A stretch of 64,000 nucleotides of DNA, taken from the NCBI RefSeq assembly GCF_900100435.1, contig NZ_FNEX01000006.1, forward strand, positions 1-64,000, in the 5' to 3' direction. Position numbers and translations under genes: made by a program. Source of the DNA: Pedobacter sp. ok626 (GTDB lineage: Bacteria; Bacteroidota; Bacteroidia; Sphingobacteriales; Sphingobacteriaceae). Positions 53,548 to 63,400 of this stretch are shown piece after piece (the stretch's first letter is position 1; the number at the start of each line of letters is the position of its first letter). Below the pieces are notes generated by a model. The model had not been told where the DNA came from, did not search any database, and worked only from the letters and a program-made list of their open reading frames with translations.

Positions 53548-54198
53548 ATGATACCATGTGAAAATGAATCAAACAAAGACAGATTAGAACGGATCATCAG
53601 GAATGAAATTCTACCTAAATTAGAATCAATTGTTGGCGCTCAACTCTCAGAATTTGTCGATTTATTGCTGCAAAGCTGTAAATTAAAAAACTATGCTAAA
53701 GATCAGTACCTCGAAGAAAGCAGGTCTTTCGAAGATGGAAAACTGTTCTATATAATCAGCGGCATCGCCCGCACCTTCTATTATGATCCATCTTGTGATA
53801 AACCTATCATTTCCAGAATCTGGAAAAAGCATGATGTGATATTTGATGTGAATAGCTTTCAAAATGAAGAGGATCGGGCGGAAACCGTTCAGATGCTGGA
53901 AGATGGAGAACTGTTGACTATAGATTATTACAGCTTAAAAAATTTACTGAATGTTTTTCCAAAAATGGCTCACTGTGTAATGTGTCTCCAGGCAGAACGT
54001 GAAAAGTATGCGATGTTTTATCAGCGCTTGTTAAAACTGAGTGTCGAAGACCGGGTTCGATTGTATCTTAATGATAATCCAACCTTAAGTAATAGAATTA
54101 ATAAAGATTGTATTGCAACGCATCTGGGCGTTTCCAGGAGTAAGTTTAGTAGTGCTTATGCACTATATAAACAAGATAAAAACAGGCAGCTGGCCTAA
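53548..54198 (+). CDS. Crp/Fnr-type regulator
   Basis: A 216-aa protein with a cyclic-nucleotide-binding-like beta barrel (about 40-140, KDQYLEESRSFEDGKLFYII) and a C-terminal helix-turn-helix (about 188-210, CIATHLGVSRSKFSSAYAL). Residues that bind cAMP are not evident, so the ligand is unknown. A hairpin follows the stop. It is the third regulator within 4 kb. Confidence 0.8.
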   Translation: MIPCENESNKDRLERIIRNEILPKLESIVGAQLSEFVDLLLQSCKLKNYAKDQYLEESRSFEDGKLFYIISGIARTFYYDPSCDKPIISRIWKKHDVIFDVNSFQNEEDRAETVQMLEDGELLTIDYYSLKNLLNVFPKMAHCVMCLQAEREKYAMFYQRLLKLSVEDRVRLYLNDNPTLSNRINKDCIATHLGVSRSKFSSAYALYKQDKNRQLA

Positions 54199-54208
54199 TG
54201 ATTTAAAT

Positions 54209-54244
54209 GTTCCAAAAGGGACACCTATTTGTCTCTTTTGGAAC
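54209..54244 (+). terminator. Hairpin after the Crp-like gene
   Basis: A 15-bp stem with one G-U pair (GTTCCAAAAGGGACA / TGTCTCTTTTGGAAC) and a 6-nt loop, 10 nt after the stop. No T-run follows, so termination is likely but not certain. Confidence 0.55.
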
Positions 54245-54302
54245 AAGGCTCCCTTAAAAACCTCCCCATATTTGGTATAACAAAACGCTAATACTCAAAA
54301 CT

Positions 54303-54662
54303 ATGAACGCTGATAAAATCATCGATTTCCAGAAGTCTGAAAGATGTGACGTGATGGATGAAAAACAGAGTTCGTATTACATTACGCTTGAACAAACGAG
54401 TACTACGCCGAGAGATCTTTTTATGTGTGAATACAACTGTGATGAAGAAGAAGTTAAAAATGAAGAACACAACATCTGCTTTTATGGTGGAGCAGAGAGT
54501 TATCATGGTTTGTTTATTTCGAAGGTATTTGCAGATACGGAGGCAGAGGCTTTGAAAAGAGCAATCAAACTAAGGAATGAAGCGATTGCAAAAGGGGAGT
54601 GGGGCCTGGCCTGGGAAAGGTATAAGGTACAGCAATCGCGAATGAATAAAAGAAGTTGGTAA
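54303..54662 (+). CDS. Small protein of unknown function
   Basis: A 119-aa soluble protein, acidic in the middle (NCDEEEVKNEEHN) and basic at the end. No signal peptide, membrane helix or domain I recognise. It lies alone between the Crp-like gene and the second MauE-like gene. A box CATATTTG, one base off the -7 consensus, lies about 30 nt upstream. Confidence 0.55.
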   Translation: MNADKIIDFQKSERCDVMDEKQSSYYITLEQTSTTPRDLFMCEYNCDEEEVKNEEHNICFYGGAESYHGLFISKVFADTEAEALKRAIKLRNEAIAKGEWGLAWERYKVQQSRMNKRSW

Positions 54663-54812
54663 TACAAATGAAACCAAATTATATACAGTTTTTACTCTAA
54701 GGAAGGCCGAGGGCTAATCTGATGGACTATTGGTCCCGGTCTTTTCTTCGATGTTGAGATTGAAATTACTGGAGATGGATGATGAAGCGTTTGAATAAAT
54801 TAAAATAAACAA

Positions 54813-55298
54813 ATGACTAAGATTCTAAAAATGGAAACAACAATGAGCAAACAATCAAAAAGTTGGTTTTCGGGTAAAACCAAAAGAACCATTGTTGACA
54901 TTATAATCTATTTGTATGTACTCCTGTTTTTATATGCCGCAACAAGCAAGCTGATAGAGTATGATAAATTTCAACTTCAGATAAGTAAATCGCCAATCAT
55001 CACAGACTTTGCATACATATTGGTCTGGATGGTACCAGCCCTGGAAATTATCATCTCTATTATGCTGCTCATTAAAAAAACACTTATGCTGGGATTATAT
55101 GCTGCTTTTGGTTTGATGTGTTTGTTTACGGCTTATATCTACGCGATTTTAAACTTTACCGATACCATTCCTTGCTCATGTGGCGGCGTATTGGAAAAGC
55201 TAGGCTGGACTGAGCATTTGATATTCAATATTGGATTTGTGGTCTTAGCATTTTTAGGGATTTTGTTGCAAACAACTATAGAAAAGAAGACTTTGTAA
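54813..55298 (+). CDS. MauE/DoxX-like redox membrane protein, copy 2
   Basis: A 161-aa paralogue of the protein at 51997, with four membrane helices (about 27-45, 66-88, 92-114, 133-152) and the same motif as PCSCG (C121, C123) before the last helix, followed by GWTEHLIFN. Alternative ATG starts lie at 54831 and 54843. A small exported C-x7-C protein follows 92 nt later on the same strand, which links this membrane protein to the small-protein family. Confidence 0.75.
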   Translation: MTKILKMETTMSKQSKSWFSGKTKRTIVDIIIYLYVLLFLYAATSKLIEYDKFQLQISKSPIITDFAYILVWMVPALEIIISIMLLIKKTLMLGLYAAFGLMCLFTAYIYAILNFTDTIPCSCGGVLEKLGWTEHLIFNIGFVVLAFLGILLQTTIEKKTL

Positions 55299-55390
55299 AG
55301 TCTATAAGATATTCTTTTGGCCAAATGAATCAGGGGATGCTGAAAACCTGTAACCGACAGAGTAAGCACTTAAACAATAAATTTAAAAAC

Positions 55391-55639
55391 ATGAAAAAAT
55401 TATTTTTTACCGCCCTTGTAGCAGTAGTTGCTGTAGGCGGAGCATTCTCTGTAAATGCAACTACTTATTATAAATTAGATGGTAGTGTTGCTGTTGAATG
55501 TCTACAAGATGCCGACATTCAATGTTCGGAGTATGTTAGTGCAAATGGTCCTGTTTACATTTCTCCAACTCCTGCAAACGATCCAACTAGAGCACAACCT
55601 TCTTCACTTATTTTAGAAAGTACCTTTTACAATCAATAA
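55391..55639 (+). CDS. Small exported two-cysteine protein, copy A
   Basis: An 82-aa protein with signal peptide (1-23, ends VNA-T) and a 59-residue mature part with exactly two cysteines, C37 and C45 (C-x7-C). It shares with the copies at 56774 and 57246 the pattern YYxLxG, then V-x-x-C, DIQC, YxSxTPAxD and a terminal YNQ/E. It resembles DUF6520-type small Bacteroidota proteins; I am not certain. I chose the ATG at 55391, where the signal peptide begins; the frame extends to 55325 without adding anything sensible. It ends at a strong terminator. Confidence 0.75.
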   Translation: MKKLFFTALVAVVAVGGAFSVNATTYYKLDGSVAVECLQDADIQCSEYVSANGPVYISPTPANDPTRAQPSSLILESTFYNQ

Positions 55640-55642
55640 TTA

Positions 55643-55677
55643 GCAAAAAGGCCAACAGTAACGGTTGGCCTTTTTGC
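55643..55677 (+). terminator. Terminator after small protein A
   Basis: A perfect 14-bp stem with its T-run included (GCAAAAAGGCCAAC / GTTGGCCTTTTTGC), 3 nt after the stop. Confidence 0.85.
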
Positions 55678-55703
55678 TTAATAGCAAATTATTGACCTGA
55701 ATT

Positions 55704-56768
55704 ATGAAAAAGACAATGTTTATTCTTATTTCACTGTTATTGTTAGGCGTTCTTGGAGTGGTTATTCTATTTAATTATTCTACCAAAGGGGAAAATAGAG
55801 AAAATGGTTTCATTCGTACTTTTAGCGGAACAAAAGCTATATTAGAAAATAGCATTCGTCTTATGGAGGATAAGTATGACTTTGTTGGCTTACAAGACAA
55901 GTCAATACTTTTATATAGGCTTGAAAAGCCTTATGAAATTATAGAGATTGAATATGACCTCAAAAAAATTAAATATAGAACTCTTCGAATTCCTACTCAT
56001 ATTGGAGACTTCAAGGGGGTTAATACAGTCAGATCTTACCAGGATGCATTCTTTTTATTAAATGGGAAAAATGGAATGGCATATAAAACTGGTGAAAACA
56101 GTAAAAAAAATATTGCGAGATTGGATAGCAATTCATTTTATCATGCAGATTTAATTAATTCAAATTCCTTTCTTTTTATGAGTAGTAAATATTATCAAGG
56201 GATAAATAGACGAATTGTTGGGAAAGTTAATTGGAAAGGCACTAACCGAATAGACTTTATGCCAGAGAAACAGATCGATGGCATATTTTCTACAGACGGT
56301 CAAGTAAAATATGATAAACCCTCTAATGTCATTGTATATATGTTTTATTTTAGAGGTGTCTTTATGTGTTTAGATACAAACTTAAAAACGATATACCAAG
56401 CAAAGACAATAGATACTGTGAAGTATGCAAGACTAACGACAACAACAACAAAGCTATTTTACGGAAAAGATACCATCCAAAAAACATCAACACTAGGGAG
56501 GCCATTACTTGTAAATCGAAGATTTTGTATTTTCAAAGAGCATATTTATATCCATTCATACCTAAGAGCAGATAATGAAAGTCCCGATGAATTTGGAAAA
56601 TCAGGAACAATAGATATTTATGATCTCAAAACGGGAAAATATCTTCAGAGCTTTCATTTGCCAAGAGTAGGAAATCATAAATTAAGTCAATTTAGAATAT
56701 ATAAAGACAAGCTAGTTGGACTATATGGTAGTCAGTTGGCTGTATTTGTTATAAAATATAAAAATTAA
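55704..56768 (+). CDS. Exported or membrane-anchored protein, possible beta-propeller
   Basis: A 354-aa protein with an N-terminal helix (about 3-24, MFILISLLLLGVLGVVILF) as signal anchor and a beta-rich rest. Segments such as DKSILLYRLEKPYEIIEIEY and SGTIDIYDLKTGKYLQSFHL look like propeller blades, as in 6-bladed NHL/BF3164-type proteins, but the repeat is weak. A small two-cysteine gene begins 5 nt after its stop, so the two are co-transcribed. A decayed copy of its last 26 codons lies at 57163-57240. Confidence 0.7.
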   Translation: MKKTMFILISLLLLGVLGVVILFNYSTKGENRENGFIRTFSGTKAILENSIRLMEDKYDFVGLQDKSILLYRLEKPYEIIEIEYDLKKIKYRTLRIPTHIGDFKGVNTVRSYQDAFFLLNGKNGMAYKTGENSKKNIARLDSNSFYHADLINSNSFLFMSSKYYQGINRRIVGKVNWKGTNRIDFMPEKQIDGIFSTDGQVKYDKPSNVIVYMFYFRGVFMCLDTNLKTIYQAKTIDTVKYARLTTTTTKLFYGKDTIQKTSTLGRPLLVNRRFCIFKEHIYIHSYLRADNESPDEFGKSGTIDIYDLKTGKYLQSFHLPRVGNHKLSQFRIYKDKLVGLYGSQLAVFVIKYKN

Positions 56769-56773
56769 AAGAT

Positions 56774-57013
56774 ATGAAAATATTAACTAATTGTGTTTTG
56801 TTGGCCTTGCTTCCTATAGGTACTTCAATCGCCATACCCTACTACAATTTAGCAGGGTATAAAGTTCTAGAATGTAACGAAATCTCAGATATCCAATGTT
56901 CATCTTTTGCAGTTATCAACGCCCCTCTTTATTATTCTGCTACACCGGCTTTTGATTTTACTAGACCGCAGCCGTCATTTCTAGAACTAGAAAACAGTTA
57001 TTACAATCAATAA
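56774..57013 (+). CDS. Small exported two-cysteine protein, copy B
   Basis: A 79-aa protein, signal peptide 1-20 (ends SIA-I), mature part with C34 and C42 (C-x7-C) and the family pattern YYNLAG, DIQCS, TRPQPS, ending YYNQ. Another Cys (C7) lies in the signal peptide and is lost on cleavage. It starts 5 nt after the propeller-like gene. Its twin at 57246 arose by the tandem duplication. Confidence 0.75.
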   Translation: MKILTNCVLLALLPIGTSIAIPYYNLAGYKVLECNEISDIQCSSFAVINAPLYYSATPAFDFTRPQPSFLELENSYYNQ

Positions 57014-57062
57014 TCTTTTAGAAATCTAAAATATTTATTGAAAGTAGGGTTAGTTATAATCT

Positions 57063-57160
57063 TTAATTTAAAATCTTGTTATTAGTGCTGTTCTAATCAT
57101 TACATAATTTTTTCATTGGAATTGTTATCTATTTTTATCACTATTAACAAGACGTAAAAT
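57063..57160 (-). pseudogene. Remnant of the 3' end of the TlpA-like gene
   Basis: On the minus strand this still reads like the last codons of the gene at 57535-59055 (LVNSD, then MIR-AL) but with a 16-base loss and a frameshift. It belongs to duplication copy 1 and is not expected to be translated. Confidence 0.8.
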
Positions 57161-57162
57161 GA

Positions 57163-57240
57163 TTTAGAATACACAAAGACAAGCTCGTTGGACTATAGGG
57201 TAATAAATTGGGTGTATTTACAATAGAGTATGAAAATTAA
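57163..57240 (+). pseudogene. Remnant of the 3' end of the propeller-like gene
   Basis: It aligns with the last 26 codons of the gene at 55704-56768: FRIHKDKLVGL, an in-frame TAG, then GNKLGVFTIEYEN and a stop, against FRIYKDKLVGLYGSQLAVFV in the intact gene. There is no start, so it is a non-coding leftover in front of small-protein gene C. Confidence 0.85.
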
Positions 57241-57245
57241 AAGAT

Positions 57246-57485
57246 ATGAAGACATTAACTAATTTCGTTTTGTTGGCCTTGTTTTCTATAGGTAGTTCAA
57301 TTGGAGTACCCTACTATAATTTAGCAGGGAATAAAGTTTTAGATTGTAATGAAATTGGAGATATCCAATGTTTATCATTTACAGTTACAAATGGTGCTGT
57401 TTACATTTCTCCAACTCCAGCTAACGATCCTGCTAGACCACAGGCTTCAATGAATCAAGTAGAAAACAATTATTACAATGAATAA
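57246..57485 (+). CDS. Small exported two-cysteine protein, copy C
   Basis: A 79-aa protein, signal peptide 1-20, C34 and C42, ending YYNE. It is the duplicated twin of copy B. The duplication also copied the 5' context including the AAAAGATATG start region, so translation signals are kept. Its central part VYISPTPANDPARPQAS is closer to copy A than copy B is, so copy B may have diverged more. Whether it has its own promoter is unclear; read-through from 55704 is possible. Confidence 0.7.
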   Translation: MKTLTNFVLLALFSIGSSIGVPYYNLAGNKVLDCNEIGDIQCLSFTVTNGAVYISPTPANDPARPQASMNQVENNYYNE

Positions 57486-57534
57486 TACTTTAGAAATCTA
57501 ATATATTTATTGAAAGTAGGGTTAGTTATAACCT

Positions 57535-59055
57535 TTAATTTAAAATCTTGTTATTTAGTGCTCTTCTAATCATCGCGCTAATTTGCTCATTGGATTGATT
57601 ATCTATTTTGGCAATTAATTTCCCATCACTATTAACAAGAAGTAAAAATGGAATCGCTGTTATTTTATAGTAATTCCATAACATTGGATGTTTAACACCT
57701 AAGGAACCAGTGTTTAGATTAATATGGTGTTTATCGGTATAAAGTCCAGAATTCATTGCCTTAAGCCAACGATCCTTTGTTCTATCAACACTTACACTGA
57801 CAACTGCAAATCGAGGGTCTTCTGAAAATTCTGGAAAGACATTGTCTTTAAATTGTTTATAAAAAGCAGCACATCCCCCGCAACCTTCTCCATAAAAATC
57901 AATTAAAAAGACTTTTCCTTTTAAGTCATTTAAGCTTATCAAATTTCCAGATGTATCGGCAAAGGAAAAGTTGTAAATTTCACTTCCTTCTGTAAACAAA
58001 AGTTGCTTGTTAAGAGGCGTAAGTAAAAACGATAAATTTACAATTTTTAGTGCATCTTTTAAACAAGAATCTCTTTGAGTAAAGTTATTAATGCCCGTTC
58101 GTACCTCTGGATTCATAAACATATCTGCAATTAGTCGATCTCGCACATCGGTAAGACCAATGGCTTTCAGTGCATCGTATTGTTGCTTAAACGAATGTTT
58201 TTTACTCCCATTCCTTATATCCAGTTCGTTACTTAATTCTCTCCCTTTGTAACTAATAAAATTGTAGCTATATTTTATTAGTGTATTCTTTGAGACTAAA
58301 TTTACCGATGGTATTTTTGATAAATAAAAATTGCCAATTCTAATTTTGCATTCTTGTGTTGTTGTTGAACAATACAAACGCCACAAGATTGTTAGTAACA
58401 TAGATCTCGATGAGTCAAATTCAGCTCTACAAAAATTCTTTAACTCAGTATCTATGTTTTGACCATCTTTTGATAAGATGCTCTCATGATGTAACATGCT
58501 GGTTTCTGACATGTCATTCCACTCATTAATAATAGTATCGAGATTTTTTGAATCACAAAAAGTCGAAGCCATTATCTTTTTACCAAATTTAAAATATGAA
58601 TTATTTAAATTTGTCCAAAGATTTGAATTCTCAGCTATCATCTGATATGCGATGGTATACTTATCTGCCCCCTTTCCGGAAAAATCTAATAAAATAGCAC
58701 CCTGTTTTTTTTGAAAAAGGATCTTAACTTTATCGGAGGGTGCTACAAAATAATGTCCCTCTAACCGAATAATTTCGGTTCCATAATAAAAAACCAAATC
58801 AATCATAGCGATATGGTCCAATGCTGGCAAATCAACGTGATAAACTCCTTTTTTGGGTTTTATCGTTATTCTTTTAGAATCATATGTTTTAGAAATATTA
58901 TTTTTCCGAAAAATCACAATTATACTGTCGGGCATTCTTTCATTAGATGCTGTCGGTTCCAATGAGAGAATAGGCTTTTTCATTGCGGTTTCTTGTGCTG
59001 TAACCGAACATATACCAAGTAACAGAAACAATAAGACATTTTTAATCTTTTTCAT
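57535..59055 (-). CDS. TlpA-like exported thioredoxin-fold protein
   Basis: A 506-aa protein: signal peptide (1-20, ends VTA-Q), a beta-rich N-terminal domain of the kind seen in Bacteroidota TlpA proteins (about 25-140), a helical middle, and a C-terminal redoxin domain (about 360-506) with the active site C392-G-G-C395 in GEGCGGCAAFYKQF and cis-Pro in ITAIPFLLLV. The periplasmic or lipid-linked redoxin would reduce or shuffle disulfides. It is last in the SusC-SusD-TlpA operon, and its 3' end was copied in the tandem duplication. Confidence 0.85.
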   Translation of the reverse strand: MKKIKNVLLFLLLGICSVTAQETAMKKPILSLEPTASNERMPDSIIVIFRKNNISKTYDSKRITIKPKKGVYHVDLPALDHIAMIDLVFYYGTEIIRLEGHYFVAPSDKVKILFQKKQGAILLDFSGKGADKYTIAYQMIAENSNLWTNLNNSYFKFGKKIMASTFCDSKNLDTIINEWNDMSETSMLHHESILSKDGQNIDTELKNFCRAEFDSSRSMLLTILWRLYCSTTTQECKIRIGNFYLSKIPSVNLVSKNTLIKYSYNFISYKGRELSNELDIRNGSKKHSFKQQYDALKAIGLTDVRDRLIADMFMNPEVRTGINNFTQRDSCLKDALKIVNLSFLLTPLNKQLLFTEGSEIYNFSFADTSGNLISLNDLKGKVFLIDFYGEGCGGCAAFYKQFKDNVFPEFSEDPRFAVVSVSVDRTKDRWLKAMNSGLYTDKHHINLNTGSLGVKHPMLWNYYKITAIPFLLLVNSDGKLIAKIDNQSNEQISAMIRRALNNKILN

Positions 59056-59082
59056 AGTCGTTAGATAATTGTGAGAATTAAC

Positions 59083-60453
59083 TTAATAACCTAAATTTTG
59101 CTTTAAGTTTGGATTTTGGGTAATGTCATAAGCTGGAAAGGGATATAAGATATCGGTCTCTTGCCAAGTCTTTCCTTTTAAAGGAGCTAAAACAGATTTA
59201 GCTAGAGAATTTCTTTTAAGGTCTAGCCACCTATGCCCCCATTCTACAAAAAGTTCAAGTTGTCGTTGCTTGGCAATCTCGATCGTGCATAGATTTTGAT
59301 TCAACCCAGTCAAAGGAGTAACCAATCCAGCTCTTTTTCTAATAACGTTAATGTCTTCCAGTGCCAACTCTGGTTGATCTAATTTAGCTCTTGCTTCTGC
59401 TCGAATTAGGTGTATTTCGGCTAATCGAATTACTGTGTAATATTCTGAAACTGAAGAAGATGATTTTATTTTGTATTTGAAAGGATAATAATATTTCCCG
59501 GTTGTATTAGTATATTCTTTAATCCATTTATATTTTCTGTTATCCCCTAAATCGAACAGTGGGATAAGATTAGGAGACAATGATACAAAAATTGGTGTCG
59601 CAGTTAAGATAAAGAGGCCTCCCTCCAGCGTGTTTGACCCAGCCTGTGGCATTAATTGCCAGATAGTCTCGGTACTGTTCTTCAGAAAGACTTTATCTAA
59701 ATCATCTATGAGACTATAAGTCGTTTTTTGATCGATTATTTCTGATGCCTCTCTGGCGGCGAGTTCCCAATTTTCGTTATATAAATAAACCCTGGAAAGC
59801 AGTGCTTTTGCAGCCCACTTGTTTGGTCTGACTCTTTCGCCGCTAATATAGGTAGAAGACATTAGTTTTTCTGCATCTATAAGATCAGAAATAATTTGAG
59901 CATATACTCTATCTTTGCTGGATTTCCCTTCAATTCTGTTAACTCGATAATCGCTTGAAAGTGTGAGGGGTATTTCTCCCCAAAGATTAACTAGATAAAA
60001 ATAGAAAAATGCTCTAATAAACTTCGCTTCGCCCTCCAATTGCATTTTTGTAGCTTTACTTACCCCATTGGATGCCGCCAACCCTTCCAAAATTGAATTG
60101 GCCGTATAAATGTAACTATAAGGGGTAGACCATAAAAGTTGTATTATAGATGAATTTTTATCGACTTGTGCCTGATAAAATCCAGCTAACTCATCTGAAT
60201 ATGATATCAATTCATCTGCTGAAACTCCTGCTATTGTTGTTATTGATGAATAATTTCCTGAACTAAAATTTGAAACAGCCATTCTACTGTAAATTCCAGT
60301 TATGGCAGAGGTTGCAATTATGTCATTTTCAAAAACTTGATCCGGTCTTATCTTATCTTTAGGTGGGTCAATTTGTAAAAAATTTTTGCAGGAATAATTT
60401 ACTGATATTAGCAATACCATACAAAATGTCAGGTTTTTAGATATAAATTTCAT
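59083..60453 (-). CDS. SusD/RagB-type surface lipoprotein
   Basis: A 456-aa SusD family protein: lipobox ISVNYSC, then KNFLQIDPPKDKI and the helical TPR-like core (FIRAFFYFYLVNLWGEIPLT, RLAEIHLIRAEARAKL, ELFVEWGHRWLDLKR). It binds the substrate for the SusC channel encoded directly upstream. The TlpA-like gene follows 27 nt later. Confidence 0.93.
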   Translation of the reverse strand: MKFISKNLTFCMVLLISVNYSCKNFLQIDPPKDKIRPDQVFENDIIATSAITGIYSRMAVSNFSSGNYSSITTIAGVSADELISYSDELAGFYQAQVDKNSSIIQLLWSTPYSYIYTANSILEGLAASNGVSKATKMQLEGEAKFIRAFFYFYLVNLWGEIPLTLSSDYRVNRIEGKSSKDRVYAQIISDLIDAEKLMSSTYISGERVRPNKWAAKALLSRVYLYNENWELAAREASEIIDQKTTYSLIDDLDKVFLKNSTETIWQLMPQAGSNTLEGGLFILTATPIFVSLSPNLIPLFDLGDNRKYKWIKEYTNTTGKYYYPFKYKIKSSSSVSEYYTVIRLAEIHLIRAEARAKLDQPELALEDINVIRKRAGLVTPLTGLNQNLCTIEIAKQRQLELFVEWGHRWLDLKRNSLAKSVLAPLKGKTWQETDILYPFPAYDITQNPNLKQNLGY

Positions 60454-60463
60454 AATATTTTAG

Positions 60464-63400
60464 TTATAATGTGATTTGAAATCCAGCTGAAATAACCTGA
60501 AGACTTGGAAGACCTACTGAGCTCTGTGTTTCAGGATCTAAGCCTAGATATTTTGTAATAGTAAATAGATTTTGTCCTTGCAGATAGAACCTAATACTAT
60601 TAAATTTTATTTTTTTTGTAACATTAGATGGTAGTGTATAGGAAAAATCGACGTTCTTTAACCTAATAAATGATGCATCGACAATTGCCAGCGAACCGTT
60701 TTTAGTTGCTGTCGTGTTGCTTATTGAATTTGTGCTAGTTGTTCCAAATTTTTGAAATGATGGCCTATCATCGACATTTTGCCAACGATCAAGAAGTTCC
60801 ACAGGAAAATTGCTTGCCTGAGGTGTTCTTATATTAAAACTACCCGTTACACCTCGTTGTGAATAAAAACTACTTCCAGATTGTTTTACTACCTGGAATA
60901 AAAAGTCCAGCTTAAATCCCTTATAAGTAAGAGAATTTTCAATTCCGCCGTAGTACTTCCGTCCTATGAATTCAATTTTATACCGATCATCATCGTCTAT
61001 GATCCCATTTTTATCATAATCCTCTGCAACATACAGACCTGTTTGGGGATTTACATATGTATTATAGACTTTTAATATCGAAAGCGGCTGTCCAATTTCA
61101 TACAATAATTGTTTACCCAACCCCGGATATTTAAGTAGTTTGTTTTTTGGGAGTGTAAAATTAATAGAGGTATTCCACCTAAAATTACTAGTCGACAAAT
61201 TCTTGGAAGTTAATATAAATTCAATTCCTGTATTACTAACTTTTGCCGGTAAGTTCGTAGTTACTCCCGCCCAGCCTGTAACATAAGGAAGGCGATCATA
61301 TAATAGTTGATTTGAAGACCTATTACTATAGAAATCAAAAGATAAATTAATTCGGTCTTTAAAAAGACCCAGATCTATGCCAGCTTCAAATTTTTTATTC
61401 ACCTCCCAGGCATATTCAGGATTGGAAATTTGATTTGGTGATAATGTTGACAGACCTTGATAAGTACTAGAAGTCCCCGTATTTGTACTCCACAATGATA
61501 GATAAGCGTAATCTGAAATTTGGTCATTTCCAGTTACTCCATAACTTACACGCAATTTCGCAAAACTTATAAAATTGTCCTTTTTTCTAATGAAATCTTC
61601 CTGACTAATTATCCATGCAGCGCCGATTGCACCAAAATTAGCAAAACGACTTTCATTACCAAACCGACTACTACCATCTCGTCGTGCGGTTAAGTTTACA
61701 ATATATTTATCACTGAAATTATAATTAAGACGGCCGAAAACTGCTGTATATCGATATTGCAGATATCTTCTTTCTTGAACAGTGAGCAAAGACGCCGCTG
61801 CAATATTTCCAAGTAGCGCATCACTAGCAAAATTGGATGCTACGATGCTCTGGCCATCATTTAAATTCTGCTGAAAGGTCGTTCCTAAAAGTGCTTGGAG
61901 CTTTCCTCTCCATACAGTCTTATTCCAGTTAATTTGTGGTTCGACAATCCACGTTTCAACTGCATAATCCGAGAATACGGCTTCTCTACTTTCCGGACCG
62001 AAATTTGATCCTGGATACCTTAAATTCAAAGGGTTATTGCTATAATCGTGCTTATCCATTTTAGTGAATCCGAAATTTGTTTTAAAAATTAAGTCACGGA
62101 AAATTTTATATCCTAATGATGTGTTTGTTGTTAAATTATTTGTTTTAGAAGTAAAATCCCTTCGTGATTGCGCTAATGGATTTATGTTCATTCTGTTATC
62201 ATCCCAATTTAAATTTCCCTCGTTGTCAAGAAGATCTGGGAAATTTGGCGGCAGGTAAATAAATTGTGTCATGTCACCTGGGAATAAATCGCTTCTTATT
62301 TGACTATAGTTAGCTGAGAATGTAGCAAAGAATTTCTTATTATCTGAATTATATTGTATACCAATATTACCTGAGTTTCTACCAAAAGAGCTTTTTTCAA
62401 GAAAGACAGTACCTTCTTTGTAATAACTTCCACTAAAAAGATATTGTAGATTTTCATCTCCTCCAGATAATGAAGCTTGTAAGTTTGTCATTGGTGCATT
62501 ATGACCGATCAATTCCTCCTGCCAATCAATATTTTTAGTAGGTGACCATATACTATTTACATCGTATTGATTAGCTGCTGGGGTGATTTTGTCGTTGGCA
62601 AATGCTTCATTTCTCATCTCAAGGTATTGGGTGTTATTCATTAAATTCAATTTATGACCAACTCTTGAAATACCTTGATTTAAGCTTATTGATGTATTTG
62701 TTTTTCCCGGTTTCCCCTTTTTAGTGGTGATTAAAATTACTCCATTCGCTCCTCTAGCCCCATAAATCGCAGTAGCATCAGCATCTTTTAAAACCTCAAT
62801 GTTTTCAATGTCCATGGGGTTTATACTAGCTAAAGGGCTAGAATTCAGTAATATTCCGTTACCCTGCCCCGCCGAAATTGTTGTTGATGAAAACGGAACC
62901 CCATCGATAACGTAGAATGGCTCATTACCTTGATTTAAGCTATTCTTACCTCTTATTTGTACTTTAAATCCGCCTCCTGGTACACCAGTATTCTGTAGAA
63001 CCTGTATACCGGGAATGTTTGCCTGCATTGCTTGCAATACATTATTTATTGGCTGTTTTTCAATATCTTTTGAAGTGATTCTAGATATTGAACCCGTCCG
63101 CTCTCTATCGGTTACAGTATAATACCCTGCATTTATCTGTACTTCCTCTAATTTATCGGTACTTGGTGTTAATTTGATAGAGGGGATATTTTTAACTGCT
63201 TTTACTTCCTGTGTTTCGTAGCCTAAAAAAGAGATAACCAGAGTGACATTTTCATCCACATTTTTCAACATAAACTCCCCATTAGAATTGGTAGAGGTGG
63301 AGTTTTTTTCTCCCTTTACTTTCACAACTGCTCCCGCCAAAGGTTCGTTATTTTCATCAAGCACACGGCCACGCACATCAATATTAGCAAAAAGAGCAAT

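Larger units (their letters stand above)
56691..57650. repeat. Tandem duplication of about 475 bp
   Basis: Copy 1 (about 56691-57162) and copy 2 (about 57163-57650) align base by base at a constant 472-bp offset through the small-protein gene (ATG at 56774 and 57246) and into the TlpA tail (stop at 57063 and 57535); a 16-base loss in copy 1 follows. Each copy holds the 3' end of the propeller-like gene, a whole small-protein gene and the 3' end of the TlpA-like gene. Confidence 0.9.

Noticed and set aside
55325-55390. Upstream extension of small protein A
   Set aside because: It adds 22 residues before a normal signal peptide, which would be unusual; the ATG at 55391 fits the paralogues.
57014-57245. 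Further small genes in the gap between small proteins B and C
   Set aside because: The sequence is accounted for by the two pseudogene remnants of the tandem duplication; no intact frame remains.
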